DNA from: Paenibacillus bovis
GTDB lineage: Bacteria > Bacillota > Bacilli > Bacillales > Bacillaceae_C
Reading direction: 5' to 3'
Assembly (NCBI GenBank): GCA_007679095.1
Contig: VEFU01000012.1
Span: 1 to 64,000 of the forward strand
DNA length: 64,000 bases
Below the pieces are notes generated by a model. That model saw nothing but the letters and a program-made list of their open reading frames with translations, was not told where the DNA came from and did no database searches. Positions 18,303 to 27,125 of the stretch are shown here, in pieces (the first letter of the stretch is position 1; the number at the start of each line of letters is the position of its first letter). Both the position numbers and the translations under genes were made by a program.

Positions 18303-20500
18303 TATTTTACCTCCAACATAATGACACTCCTCGGATTGATAGAAAATGTGAAAGTGCCATCTTCATTTGCATCCAAACGGGTTTGACCCTGATAAACATG
18401 TAATCTTTCATTATCTAATTCAATGTTTTCCTTATCTAAAGCAAACGTTACATTTTGACTCTCTTCACTTACATTAGCAAAAAACAACCCAATACTTTCA
18501 TTCTTATATTGCCACGCAGAATGAACAATACTATCTACCACTAATTCACCTTCAGCATCATAATCAGGGGAATTTTCTCCACAATTATAATGATACCAAC
18601 TAAGCTTCACTTTATTACTAGAAAAATCAAGTGGTCGTAACATTTTTCCATAAGCTAAATATTTATTTCCCATCCCTGTCCGTAAATTGGCAAACTGACC
18701 AACATATTTAGCGCGTTCTGGATCAAATTCATATCCCTTTGGTTGAAACGAAAAATAATGTTCCTCAGGTGAATTTTCCTCCCCGTCAATTGCTTCCATT
18801 GGACTATATTCATAGTTTAATTCATATAATCCACCCCACAAATACGTACGGGCAACAGTATAGTAAAATAACTCACCAATCTCGTTTACTAGCTTTCCCC
18901 AACCATCTAAGCGGACTGCACCATACTCGTGATAAACATACGCAAACATTGGAATGAGTTCTGCTTCCCCAGAAATTAATAAATGTTTTATATTCCATCC
19001 TTCTAGCATCGATGCTGGTTGTCCACCCGCTCTTGCTTGATAATAATCGAGCACATCCAAAAATATTTCATTCATCATTTCTGTGCCCATTGGAACATAC
19101 TTACCTTGTGCTTCTTCCCTCAATGCTTGCTTTGTATTTATATAATTATCTCTGAATGCGTGAGCAATTTGTCTTCCCGCTCCTATCGTATGTTGATGTG
19201 ATTCATCTGTACAATTCATCATGACATTATTAGCGGAAATATCATAGTACACCGCATCTACATCTTTTTCTTTTAATAACTGTACGTCACGTTCAACATG
19301 AAGCTTCTGTGTAAACTCCTCTGTAGGACAAAGAATCGGAAATACATACTTATCAATACTTTTCGTTGGAGATTTAGGTATTCTTTGCATTGCCTTCTTT
19401 CCGAGTTCACCATCGGAACCGTTTACATTAAATAAATAGTCAAATTCAAACGGAGCATATTTATCTCCATATGCTTTTATCGCTTTTAAGTTATTTTCAT
19501 TAAACCTTGTTGGAAACCAATCCCCTATGCCACCAGGAAAGCGATTATGAAAATCTTGCTTTGTATTTGGCCAATCTGGTCCTAATATATGAAACATCTT
19601 TGTTTCGATGTATTCATGATATTTTTCCAGCCATTTCGTCCGATCTGCTCCGGCATTGATTCCGAATGTGGAAACACCCATTTCTTCTAACAACCATGTA
19701 GGTTTTTCTTCATTAGGTAAATCTACTACTTTACCCTTTTGACACCAATATTGGTTGTGTGCCCATCGTTTATACTTATCAGCAGCTTCATACCAATCCA
19801 AACCATCAAGCAAGGATACGACAATGGGATATTCCACTTTCATTCCTTTATGTGCGCCAATATCCTCACACGCATGAATGAAGGATGCCTCTAACAAATC
19901 ATGATCATTTTTATAAAAATTGAGCCATTTCAAATAACTATCTGGATCATACGCCGCAAAGTACAGTCCGCCTTTTCCTTGTCCATAATAACTAAAGAAC
20001 TGCATCGTCGAACCAGAAAAGGATTCCGGATAAGGCATGTAGGTAAATCCTCTCCAATCCTTATTAAAGTGAATAGAAGGATTGTGTATCCGAAAACCCG
20101 TTGCAAAGGAATGTGCAAGATAATCATTGTTTCCTTCTTCTGTAATCATACCTAAGTTCGGGATTATCGGATACTCTATACTAATCACGGAATGAGTTGA
20201 TCGATTATCTACTTCGCTAGTAAATGACACTTCCTTTTTGCCTTTAGATAAGGTTACATGCGCCGAAACATGTAAGTCGGATTGTACTTTCCAGGTAAAA
20301 GCAAAGCCCTCATCTCCTAACGATGTTTGCGTAAAATCTTCAAATTCACTTATCCGTTTATCCTCGATTTCAACGCGAAATGGTACGGCATGTTGTTTTT
20401 CTTGAATGTACTCTAGCTGCTTTTCTTTATCGAAAATACTTGTAATCGATCCTGTTTCATGATTAAAAGAAATCGATAGGTAATCGTTTTCTAATCTCAT
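18302..20500 (-). CDS. DUF6259-like protein, putative glycoside hydrolase
   Basis: About 732 residues with an N-terminal beta-sandwich (through ~residue 250), a central region resembling a TIM barrel with VDAVYYDISANN, and a C-terminal beta domain ending in INPRSVIMLEV. The order and the buried Asp in VYYDIS recall clan GH-D/GH-H-like hydrolases, and I recognise DUF6259 proteins as the nearest type. No activity is known to me. No signal peptide is seen. AGGGGG stands 7 bases before the ATG at 20500; another ATG lies one codon earlier. It is coupled to the sulfatase gene, so it likely acts on the same sulfated glycan before or after desulfation. Confidence 0.65.
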   Translation of the reverse strand: MRLENDYLSISFNHETGSITSIFDKEKQLEYIQEKQHAVPFRVEIEDKRISEFEDFTQTSLGDEGFAFTWKVQSDLHVSAHVTLSKGKKEVSFTSEVDNRSTHSVISIEYPIIPNLGMITEEGNNDYLAHSFATGFRIHNPSIHFNKDWRGFTYMPYPESFSGSTMQFFSYYGQGKGGLYFAAYDPDSYLKWLNFYKNDHDLLEASFIHACEDIGAHKGMKVEYPIVVSLLDGLDWYEAADKYKRWAHNQYWCQKGKVVDLPNEEKPTWLLEEMGVSTFGINAGADRTKWLEKYHEYIETKMFHILGPDWPNTKQDFHNRFPGGIGDWFPTRFNENNLKAIKAYGDKYAPFEFDYLFNVNGSDGELGKKAMQRIPKSPTKSIDKYVFPILCPTEEFTQKLHVERDVQLLKEKDVDAVYYDISANNVMMNCTDESHQHTIGAGRQIAHAFRDNYINTKQALREEAQGKYVPMGTEMMNEIFLDVLDYYQARAGGQPASMLEGWNIKHLLISGEAELIPMFAYVYHEYGAVRLDGWGKLVNEIGELFYYTVARTYLWGGLYELNYEYSPMEAIDGEENSPEEHYFSFQPKGYEFDPERAKYVGQFANLRTGMGNKYLAYGKMLRPLDFSSNKVKLSWYHYNCGENSPDYDAEGELVVDSIVHSAWQYKNESIGLFFANVSEESQNVTFALDKENIELDNERLHVYQGQTRLDANEDGTFTFSINPRSVIMLEVK

Positions 20501-20573
20501 CATGCTTCCCCCTAAGTTTTTCGTTTTTTTCAAACTTTCACTTAAAGGTTATCATTTTTTCTACGGTAAAGCA

Positions 20574-21392
20574 TTACTTTATTCCAGAAATTTTAATTCC
20601 TTCCACAAGATGTCTTTGGAAGATCAAGAACAATACAATAGTTGGAATCGCCGCTACAGTTGATCCAGCCATTATCATCGCCCAATTTGTATTTTGCTCA
20701 GATCGGAAATAAGATAGTAACTGCATAATTTGATATAAGCTTTCATCCGAAATTGTCATGATTGGCCAAATTAATGCGTTCCAATATCCTAGAAATGCAC
20801 TAATGCCTACAAGTACAAATACTGGGATGGATAAAGGAATGAATATATACCAATAAATTTTGAATCTGGACGCTCCATCTATAAAGGCAGCCTCTTCTAA
20901 TTCGGTTGGGATGTTTAAATAAAATTGACGCATTAAGAAAACGTTCATTGCAGAAGCCAAACCTGGAAGAATAAGCACTGCCATTGTATTTAGCATTTGT
21001 AGTTTCGCAACTACTATATATGATGGAATCAAGATTGCCATTGACGGAATAAAGATTGTCATAATCACGTACATAAACCAAAAATTCTTTAAAGGGAAAT
21101 TCAATCGCGCAAACACATAAGCAGCCATTGAATTAATTAGTAATACTAATACTGTAAAAATAATCGCTCCAACAAACGTAATTCCCATCGAACGTATAAA
21201 CGCAGGGTCTTGGAACAATTGTTGATAGTTTGAAAAGTCCCATTCTGTCGGGAAGAACTTGAATGGATAAGCAAGTACTTCTCGGTCTGATTTGAATCCG
21301 GCAAGTGCCATCCAAAACAGCGGGAAAATTGCTGCTAATCCGATCAGAATCCCTATAATTCTAAGGGTTATTTTCTTTACTTTGTTATGCAT
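20574..21392 (-). CDS. CUT1 ABC transporter permease (MalG-like)
   Basis: A ~272-residue protein with six membrane helices, the EAA loop (EEAAFIDGA) near residue 185 and the C-terminal EGIKISGIK ending seen in MalG-type permeases. The ATG at 21392 has GGAGGTGAGCAT upstream; a frame extending nine codons earlier has no such signal. It pairs with the permease 27 bases upstream and precedes the DUF6259-like gene, so the imported ligand is probably the sulfated oligosaccharide. Confidence 0.9.
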   Translation of the reverse strand: MHNKVKKITLRIIGILIGLAAIFPLFWMALAGFKSDREVLAYPFKFFPTEWDFSNYQQLFQDPAFIRSMGITFVGAIIFTVLVLLINSMAAYVFARLNFPLKNFWFMYVIMTIFIPSMAILIPSYIVVAKLQMLNTMAVLILPGLASAMNVFLMRQFYLNIPTELEEAAFIDGASRFKIYWYIFIPLSIPVFVLVGISAFLGYWNALIWPIMTISDESLYQIMQLLSYFRSEQNTNWAMIMAGSTVAAIPTIVLFLIFQRHLVEGIKISGIK

Positions 21393-21419
21393 ATGCTCAC
21401 CTCCATTGTTGTTACACAA

Positions 21420-22307
21420 TTAGTCTTTATTAGAATTCATAAGTCTGAAGATCAATGCTGAAATAGCTCCTAATATGACAAACAATAGTAATGCTGATGC
21501 AATTGTATAGCCCATATAAGGATCATTTTTAAAATGATTATAGATAAATAGGTTTGGAGTAGTCGTTTCGTTTAATGGACCTCCGCCTGTCATCATATAT
21601 GGTAAGTCAAACTGTTGAATTGCACCTGTCACACCAACAACGAGTAAATATACAAATATATTCTTCAACAATGGAATTGTAATACGGAACATTTTTTGAA
21701 CCGCATTCGCACCATCTATTTCTGCAGCTTCATAATATGAACTCGGAATATCATTTAAACCAGCAAGCATAATAAGGGTTGTAAAACCAAATCCTAGCCA
21801 AATTGCAGGAACGGATATACTTCCTAAGGCAATCTTAATATCATTTAGCCATGCAACTGGCTCTGCACCGAAAATTTCCAGAACAGCATTAGCAAGACCA
21901 CCATGATAATCATAAATGAAAATAAAGATAATAGATGCTACAACACCGGAAATTACGTGTGGAACATAAATAGATGTTTTTACAAAGCCACCAATTTTCC
22001 CACCAACAAAGCGAATTAAATTAGCAAAAAGAAATGCTGCTATTAACTGAGCAGGAATTACGATTAATGTGAATTTCACACCTACCCATAGCGCCTTGAA
22101 GAAAAGTGGATCTTTTATAACCCTTTCGAAGTTTTGAAAGCCAACAAAAACATTATCTTGGTAAAAACTCCATTCATAAAAACTTACATATATTGCATAA
22201 ATGAGTGGAATGACAACGAAGGCTGACAATAAAATAAGATTCGGAAGTAACATTCCATAAGCTGTCTTCACATCATTCTTTTTTAAAGAAAATTGGCTTT
22301 TCATCAT
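21420..22307 (-). CDS. CUT1 ABC transporter permease (MalF/UgpA-like)
   Basis: 295 residues, starting with a cytoplasmic segment and six predicted membrane helices; PLIYAIYVSFYEWSFYQ and an EAA loop (YEAAEIDGA) near residue 195 are characteristic. ATG-ATG starts follow a GGGATGG site. It is separated from the binding protein gene by a strong hairpin, which would let the binding protein be made in excess. Confidence 0.9.
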   Translation of the reverse strand: MMKSQFSLKKNDVKTAYGMLLPNLILLSAFVVIPLIYAIYVSFYEWSFYQDNVFVGFQNFERVIKDPLFFKALWVGVKFTLIVIPAQLIAAFLFANLIRFVGGKIGGFVKTSIYVPHVISGVVASIIFIFIYDYHGGLANAVLEIFGAEPVAWLNDIKIALGSISVPAIWLGFGFTTLIMLAGLNDIPSSYYEAAEIDGANAVQKMFRITIPLLKNIFVYLLVVGVTGAIQQFDLPYMMTGGGPLNETTTPNLFIYNHFKNDPYMGYTIASALLLFVILGAISALIFRLMNSNKD

Positions 22308-22368
22308 TTCACCATCCCATTAGTAAAGCGTAATTACCATTTAATTTCGTTTCACAAGGTATAAATTT

Positions 22369-22401
22369 GGGAGTCTGGAGAATTGCTTCTCCAGTCCTCC
22401 C
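22369..22401. terminator. Hairpin between binding protein and permease genes
   Basis: GGGAGTCTGGAGAA and TTCTCCAGTCCTCCC form a long, nearly perfect stem with a four-base loop. It is not followed by a strong T run on the minus strand, so it is likely a partial terminator or RNA-stabilising stem that raises binding-protein levels over permease levels. Confidence 0.7.
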
Positions 22402-22414
22402 TACTTGAGTCAAA

Positions 22415-23761
22415 TTATTTTTGCTTTGGATTTGTACCTGCATAATCATTCGTCTTAATGTAGTCATTAATTTCTTTTTCAGCTTGTTCTAATGATTTTT
22501 TCACATCTGCACCTTGCAGATAAACACGTTCCATTGCATTTGCATAAGCCAAGCTAATTTCCCAAGCATAAATTGGTTCTGCTACCGCATAAGGGACAAC
22601 TTCTTCTGCAATCATTTTTCTCCATGGATCATCTTTTGCTTCAGGATCCTCTGCTAATACTTCATCAACAGATTTACGAACAGCAAATTTAGAGAATTTT
22701 GTTGTATTCTTGAAGAAGTCAATCATGATTTCTTCATCGCCAGCTAGCATATATTGAATGAAATCAGCAGCTTCTTCTTTATGATCAGAGTTACCATCAA
22801 TTGTTAATGTCCATCCACCTAAAGATGCAGTAGGGACATCTTGATTACCATCTGGTGTCGGTAATACAGCTACACCAATATTATCTAGAATTTCAGGATA
22901 GTCATTTCTTAATTGGCTAATTGCCCAAGAACCATTAATTGTCATTGCTGTACGACCTTCAGCAAACGGCTGAATATCTGTATATGGACCTGGCATTTGT
23001 TTAGGGAAAATACCTTCTTTATAAAGTGTTCCCCATAAGTTTAATAGACCTTCATATTTCTCATTGTTAATTGTTGCTTCAGACCAATCATCACTAATCG
23101 GTGAAGCTCCTACCATCGCTTGAAGACCCCAATGTGTCCAACCAAGCTCTGATGTGTTACCTGCAGCTGTTAAACCAGAAATTCTTCCATCCTTTAATTT
23201 CTTACCATATTCGATTAGCTCATCCCAAGTCTTCGGTGGCTTGTTCGGATCTAAGCCTGCTTTTTCGAACATTTCTTTGTTATAGAAAAGTAGTGAAGAT
23301 GGTTCTACTAGCATTGGGTATGCGTAATGCTTACCATCAACCGAAATAAAGTCACGAACGTTATCATATAGATCATCGAAAATTGCTGCATCTACATAAT
23401 CGTCTAATGCTACGATTTTCCCTTGGTCTGCAGAGAAAACAATTTTGTTATAGTTCATCGTTGTAATATCAGGGCTAGTTCCTGCAGCTTGTGCAGCAGT
23501 TATTCTTTGATCCCAAGCATCTCCAGGGATAATTTCAATTTTTACATATACATCTTCTTGTTCTTTGTTATACTTATCAATCCATTTATTCCACCAATCT
23601 TCTGATGCTTCATCCCATGCGGGTGTCCAGAAATTTATAACTGTTTTCCCTTCCATATCTGGATCATTCTTTTCACCTGGCCCATCACCACATGCGGCAA
23701 GAATAGTAGAAACAAATAATAGTGTAGCAATTAGAAATATAAAATGCTTTTTACGTTTCAT
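22415..23761 (-). CDS. Sugar ABC transporter binding lipoprotein (CUT1)
   Basis: MKRKKHF and a hydrophobic core end in the lipobox LAAC (Cys near residue 23). The mature part reads like MalE/UgpB family 1 binding proteins: INFWTPAWDE near the start, a hinge with FYNKEMFEKAGLDP-type motif, and INGSWAISQLR. 448 residues is standard. GGAGGCGTTTGGAAG precedes the ATG. It is first in the importer-DUF6259-sulfatase operon (23761-16785). The ligand is inferred to be a sulfated oligosaccharide. Confidence 0.9.
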   Translation of the reverse strand: MKRKKHFIFLIATLLFVSTILAACGDGPGEKNDPDMEGKTVINFWTPAWDEASEDWWNKWIDKYNKEQEDVYVKIEIIPGDAWDQRITAAQAAGTSPDITTMNYNKIVFSADQGKIVALDDYVDAAIFDDLYDNVRDFISVDGKHYAYPMLVEPSSLLFYNKEMFEKAGLDPNKPPKTWDELIEYGKKLKDGRISGLTAAGNTSELGWTHWGLQAMVGASPISDDWSEATINNEKYEGLLNLWGTLYKEGIFPKQMPGPYTDIQPFAEGRTAMTINGSWAISQLRNDYPEILDNIGVAVLPTPDGNQDVPTASLGGWTLTIDGNSDHKEEAADFIQYMLAGDEEIMIDFFKNTTKFSKFAVRKSVDEVLAEDPEAKDDPWRKMIAEEVVPYAVAEPIYAWEISLAYANAMERVYLQGADVKKSLEQAEKEINDYIKTNDYAGTNPKQK

Positions 23762-23877
23762 CTTCCAAACGCCTCCTTATTCATATTTTTCTCAAATACA
23801 ATAATTTACCTTGATGTATGGAAACTTCTTTGAAGTAATTCCCAGGTAAAGGTTTACATAAAAATCAGTGTTGTTTT

Positions 23878-23896
23878 ATCGACAAATTTCGACAAA
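23878..23896. promoter_or_regulatory. Tandem Spo0A-box-like sites
   Basis: On the minus strand two TTTGTCGA(A/T) words lie 10 bases apart (23896-23888 and 23886-23878), matching the 0A-box consensus TTTGTCRAA. They sit about 120 bases before the binding protein start at 23761. Binding by Spo0A, linking this operon to growth phase, is possible but unproven; short AT-rich words also arise by chance. Confidence 0.35.
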
Positions 23897-23942
23897 TCGG
23901 GCGCATGATTACACGCCGGTTTCGTGCACCACCTCCTTTAAG

Positions 23943-23990
23943 TTGTATAAAAGCAGATAAGCAAATTGTTGTTTATCTACTTTTATACAA
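23943..23990. terminator. Long hairpin terminator after ribokinase
   Basis: A 20-base arm beginning TTGTATAAAAG (23943-23962) pairs with 23971-23990 with two wobble positions. It starts 28 bases past the ribokinase stop, so it most likely ends that transcript. No long T run follows on the minus strand, so termination may be incomplete. Confidence 0.65.
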
Positions 23991-24017
23991 GATGATGAGT
24001 TGATAAAAACCTAATAA

Positions 24018-24935
24018 TTATTTATATTCTTTCATAAATTTCTCAACGTCTTCGGCGTATGGTAAAGATGGAATAGCGCCTTCTTTAGAAACAGTTAAAG
24101 CCCCAACCGCATTTGCATATCTCACATTTTCTTCCAACGGTTTACCGTTTACAATCCCAACGGCAAGTGCTCCGTTAAATGAATCACCTGCAGCTACTGT
24201 ATCAACTGGGGAAACAGGGAATCCAGGAACAAAGATTGGACCGTTATCATTCATAACTAAGCAACCTTTTTCCGCAAGTGTCATTACCACATTTTTCACG
24301 CCTTTATTTAAAAGCGCTTTCCCAGCACGTACAGCATCATCATCTGTTTCGACTTTTATACCAGTTAGTATTTCCGCTTCTGTTTCATTTGGTGTAAGAT
24401 ACGTAACATTTGCTAATAATTCATCGCTTAACTCTTGTGCAGGTGCAGGGTTTAAAATTACTGGTACATTATTTGCGGCAGCATATGCTACTGCATCCTC
24501 TGTCATTTTTAAATCCATTTCTAACTGAACGATAAGTAAGTCGGATTTTTTGATAATATCCTTTATTCCTTCTAAGTCAGATGATAAGTAATTCATATTA
24601 GCGCCAGGTACAACGATAATTCTATTATTACCATCTGCCTCTAATGTTACAGAACCAACTCCTGTTGACAACTTATCGTCACGTAAAAAGTAATCAATAT
24701 TAATATTTTCATTTGCAATTGTAGCTAATGCTTCATCTCCAAATGGATCGTTACCAACTTTACCAACCATCGTTACATCGCCACCTAACCTTGCAGCTGC
24801 AACTGCCTGATTAGCACCTTTCCCACCTGGAAATTGCGAAAAGCTAGTACCGATGATTGTCTCTCCATTTTGTGGTGCTCTCGGTGTTCTAACAACCAAG
24901 TCCATCATAAAACTTCCGATAACTAAAATACCCAC
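24018..24935 (-). CDS. rbsK: Ribokinase-like PfkB sugar kinase
   Basis: A 305-residue PfkB protein with the ribokinase signatures FPGGKGANQAVAAARLGG (from residue 35), LNPAPA, LTPNETEAEILTG, and DTVAAGDSFNGALA with the catalytic base D251. It phosphorylates a pentose, most simply D-ribose to ribose 5-phosphate; ribokinases also accept D-arabinose weakly. It starts at GTG with GGAAG upstream. No rbsD, rbsACB or isomerase is nearby. Three operator-like sites precede it that resemble the site before the LacI-GH183-GH172 unit, which suggests it handles the pentose released by those enzymes. Confidence 0.88.
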   Translation of the reverse strand: MGILVIGSFMMDLVVRTPRAPQNGETIIGTSFSQFPGGKGANQAVAAARLGGDVTMVGKVGNDPFGDEALATIANENINIDYFLRDDKLSTGVGSVTLEADGNNRIIVVPGANMNYLSSDLEGIKDIIKKSDLLIVQLEMDLKMTEDAVAYAAANNVPVILNPAPAQELSDELLANVTYLTPNETEAEILTGIKVETDDDAVRAGKALLNKGVKNVVMTLAEKGCLVMNDNGPIFVPGFPVSPVDTVAAGDSFNGALAVGIVNGKPLEENVRYANAVGALTVSKEGAIPSLPYAEDVEKFMKEYK

Positions 24936-24975
24936 TGCAGCATCTTCCTTCTACTGTTTATTTAATAATAACTAT

Positions 24976-25066
24976 GGTAATCGTTTTCAGGATATTCCTA
25001 GATTGATTAGTAATCGTTTACACAATTACTATTGTTTTTTAAAAATCTTCTAGGTAATCGTTTACA
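24976..25066. promoter_or_regulatory. Three operator-like sites upstream of ribokinase
   Basis: GGTAATCGTTTTCA (24976-24989), AGTAATCGTTTACA (25009-25022) and GGTAATCGTTTACA (25053-25066) share GTAATCGTTT(A/T)CA. Their spacing is 33 and 44 bases, near three and four helical turns, so bound dimers would lie on one face and could loop. Each fits cre at 13 of 14, but positions that are free in cre are constant here, favouring a dedicated LacI-family regulator. Confidence 0.65.
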
Positions 25067-25135
25067 TATATAATAATATTAACATGAATATTAGTCAACT
25101 ATTCTTTTGAAAAAAGTTAAGATTCATAGAAATGA

Positions 25136-25170
25136 GTGCTCTACTTATTTCTATGAAAGTAAGAGAGCAC
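25136..25170. terminator. Hairpin terminator after galM
   Basis: GTGCTCTACTT pairs with AAGTAAGAGAGCAC around a short loop, 21-55 bases past the galM stop. A second inverted pair (TTCATAGAAAT with ATTTCTATGAA) overlaps it. It most likely ends the galM transcript and insulates the ribokinase operators. Confidence 0.65.
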
Positions 25171-25190
25171 CCTTTCTATAAAGACGATGA

Positions 25191-26249
25191 TTAAGCTTTT
25201 GCAGAAATTGTCCCAAATTTATACTTGGTTACGGAAGTACGTTTTTGATCTTTCTCTAATATCCAATTTGGGAAATGTGGATGATTCGGTGCATCTGGAT
25301 AACCTTGTGTCTCAAGGCAAATCCCTAAATATTTTCTAGAAGGAACACCATACACTTCTCCCTCTTCTGGAAGCATATTGGATGTATACACTACAACTGC
25401 TTTTTCATCTGTTTCAATTGTAAGTGTACGTCCACTTTCAGCATCTTCCAAGTAAATTTCACTATCATGGTTGGTACTTAAGACAAATGGATGATCATAT
25501 CCAGAATCCGCTAATTTATTTTGAGCATAATCGGATTCCACACCTGTTCTAATCTTTCTACCAGAACGGAAATCAAATGTCGTACCTTCCACAGGGATAA
25601 GTTCACCTGATGGTAGTAGATTATCTTGTAATTCTAAAAACTGATCACTCTTTAATGTTAATGTATGATCTAAAATATCACGTTTCAATTCGCCACTAAG
25701 GTTGAAATATGAATGGTTCGTAATATTTAATAATGTTGTTTCATCTGAAATACCGTCATATTGAATCGTGAATTCGTTATCATTATTTAAAGTATATGTT
25801 ACTTTTAATTGTAAATTACCTGGGTATCCTTCTTCCCCATCAACACTTAAGTATGAGAACTCAATGCTTGCTTCATTTTCGCCTTCTTTTACTTCAGCAT
25901 CCCAGATTACTTTGTCATATCCTACTAATCCACCATGAAGATGGTTATCGTTTTCATTTTGTGCTAGCGTATATGTCTTGCCATTAAGTTCGAATTTAGC
26001 ACCACCAATTCGTCCAGCAACTCTCCCTACTACTGCTCCAAAATATGGTGATCTATGTAAATAATCTTCTAGATTATCATGACCAAGCACAATGTTTTCA
26101 AGTTTGCCATTTTCATCTGGTGTGTAGAGCTTTGTGATGATGCATCCATAGTCAATTGCTGTTAGTTCTACATTGTTGTCGTTTTTCAGTGTGTAAGCGT
26201 ATACTGGTTTGTCTTGCAAATGCCCAAATAACTTCTTCGTTACATTCAT
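25191..26249 (-). CDS. galM: Aldose 1-epimerase (mutarotase)
   Basis: 352 residues with GalM motifs: GCIITKLYTPD, NIVLGHDNLEDY, PYFGAVVGRVAGRI, LHGG, NHSYFNLSG with a catalytic His, SGYDHPFVL, and the C-terminal ICLETQGYPDAPNHPHFPN with the catalytic Glu. It interconverts alpha and beta forms of galactose, glucose or arabinose, and helps the beta-galactosidase and sugar dehydrogenases downstream. GGGAG precedes the ATG. It is monocistronic, with a partly matching operator-like site 23 bases upstream. Confidence 0.93.
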   Translation of the reverse strand: MNVTKKLFGHLQDKPVYAYTLKNDNNVELTAIDYGCIITKLYTPDENGKLENIVLGHDNLEDYLHRSPYFGAVVGRVAGRIGGAKFELNGKTYTLAQNENDNHLHGGLVGYDKVIWDAEVKEGENEASIEFSYLSVDGEEGYPGNLQLKVTYTLNNDNEFTIQYDGISDETTLLNITNHSYFNLSGELKRDILDHTLTLKSDQFLELQDNLLPSGELIPVEGTTFDFRSGRKIRTGVESDYAQNKLADSGYDHPFVLSTNHDSEIYLEDAESGRTLTIETDEKAVVVYTSNMLPEEGEVYGVPSRKYLGICLETQGYPDAPNHPHFPNWILEKDQKRTSVTKYKFGTISAKA

Positions 26250-26271
26250 TTGTTATGTCTCCCTTTTATTT

Positions 26272-26285
26272 TGTAATCGTATCCA
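26272..26285. promoter_or_regulatory. Partial operator/cre-like site upstream of galM
   Basis: TGTAATCGTATCCA shares the GTAATCGT half with the ribokinase and LacI sites but the other half is degraded (12 of 14 against cre). It lies 23 bases before the ATG, close enough to affect initiation. Weak on its own; the shared half-site is the only support. Confidence 0.4.
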
Positions 26286-26399
26286 TACTATGATTCTATC
26301 ATAAATTATGGAAAAGTTATAAGAATTATTAACATTAATACTTATGGATTCATAGACAGTATCCGCATAACATTTTTATGAATATTACTTGTTATCTCT

Positions 26400-27125
26400 T
26401 TATAAAGTCATTCCCTGTTGTTCATACTTATTGTCACCAACGAATTTATACCCAAAGCCGCGTACGGTTTGAATATATTCAGGTTTAGTCGGATCATTTT
26501 CTAGCTTGCGTCTTAATTTACTGATATGAACTTTGACTGTTTGAATGCTCCCTTCTGAGTATTCCCCCCAAACATGATCATATAATTGTTCCGCTGTCCA
26601 TACACGATTTGGGTGTTTGGCCATCAACAATAATAGCTGATATTCTTTTTGCAAGAGACGGATTTGCTTTCCATTTAAAAAAACTTCATATGTATCTGTA
26701 TGAATGTGTAATTGATTGAACGCAAGAATGGTAGAATCTCTTTTATCTTTGTTCCCCCATTCACCACGGCGTAAAACCGCATATATCCTTGCTTCTAATT
26801 CATTAAAATCGAAAGGCTTTGTAATATAATCATCACCTCCGACTTTTAATCCATTGATCCTATCAATCGAATCCTTTTTACAACTTACAAAAATAACAGG
26901 AACCTTTGTAATCATACGTATTTGCTCACATATATCAAAGCCCTGCATCCCTGGCATCTCCACATCTAGTAAAATGACATCCAGTTGCTGTTTAATAATA
27001 ATTTCTAGAGCTTTATATCCGTTATCTGCTAATAACACTTCATAACCTTTTTTCTGCAAGAATAATTGAATTAGTTCACGAATTCCCTCTTCATCATCTA
27101 CAACAAGAACGCGATCCTTACTCAC
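26400..27125 (-). CDS. OmpR/PhoB-type response regulator
   Basis: A receiver domain with D10-D11, the phospho-acceptor D54 in ILLDVEMPGMQG and conserved Lys in YITKPFDFNELEARI is followed by a winged-helix DNA-binding domain with LLLLMAKHPNRVW and TVKVHISKLRRKLE. The GTG start overlaps the kinase stop by one base (TAGTG) and is preceded by GGAGAG, so it is made together with the kinase. The targets are not evident; no matching direct repeats were recognised nearby. Confidence 0.92.
   Translation of the reverse strand: MSKDRVLVVDDEEGIRELIQLFLQKKGYEVLLADNGYKALEIIIKQQLDVILLDVEMPGMQGFDICEQIRMITKVPVIFVSCKKDSIDRINGLKVGGDDYITKPFDFNELEARIYAVLRRGEWGNKDKRDSTILAFNQLHIHTDTYEVFLNGKQIRLLQKEYQLLLLMAKHPNRVWTAEQLYDHVWGEYSEGSIQTVKVHISKLRRKLENDPTKPEYIQTVRGFGYKFVGDNKYEQQGMTL

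Noticed and set aside
23909-23929. Six-codon GTG frame directly after AAAGGAGGTG on the minus strand, followed by a 13-codon ATG frame
   Set aside because: Spacing of only two bases between the ribosome site and GTG is poor, and no attenuator-type structure links it to the binding protein gene. Noted because the ribosome-site match is strong.
24018-24935. Complete ribose uptake operon
   Set aside because: Only a ribokinase is present; rbsD, rbsA, rbsC and rbsB-like genes are not adjacent, so a ribose operon is not supported.
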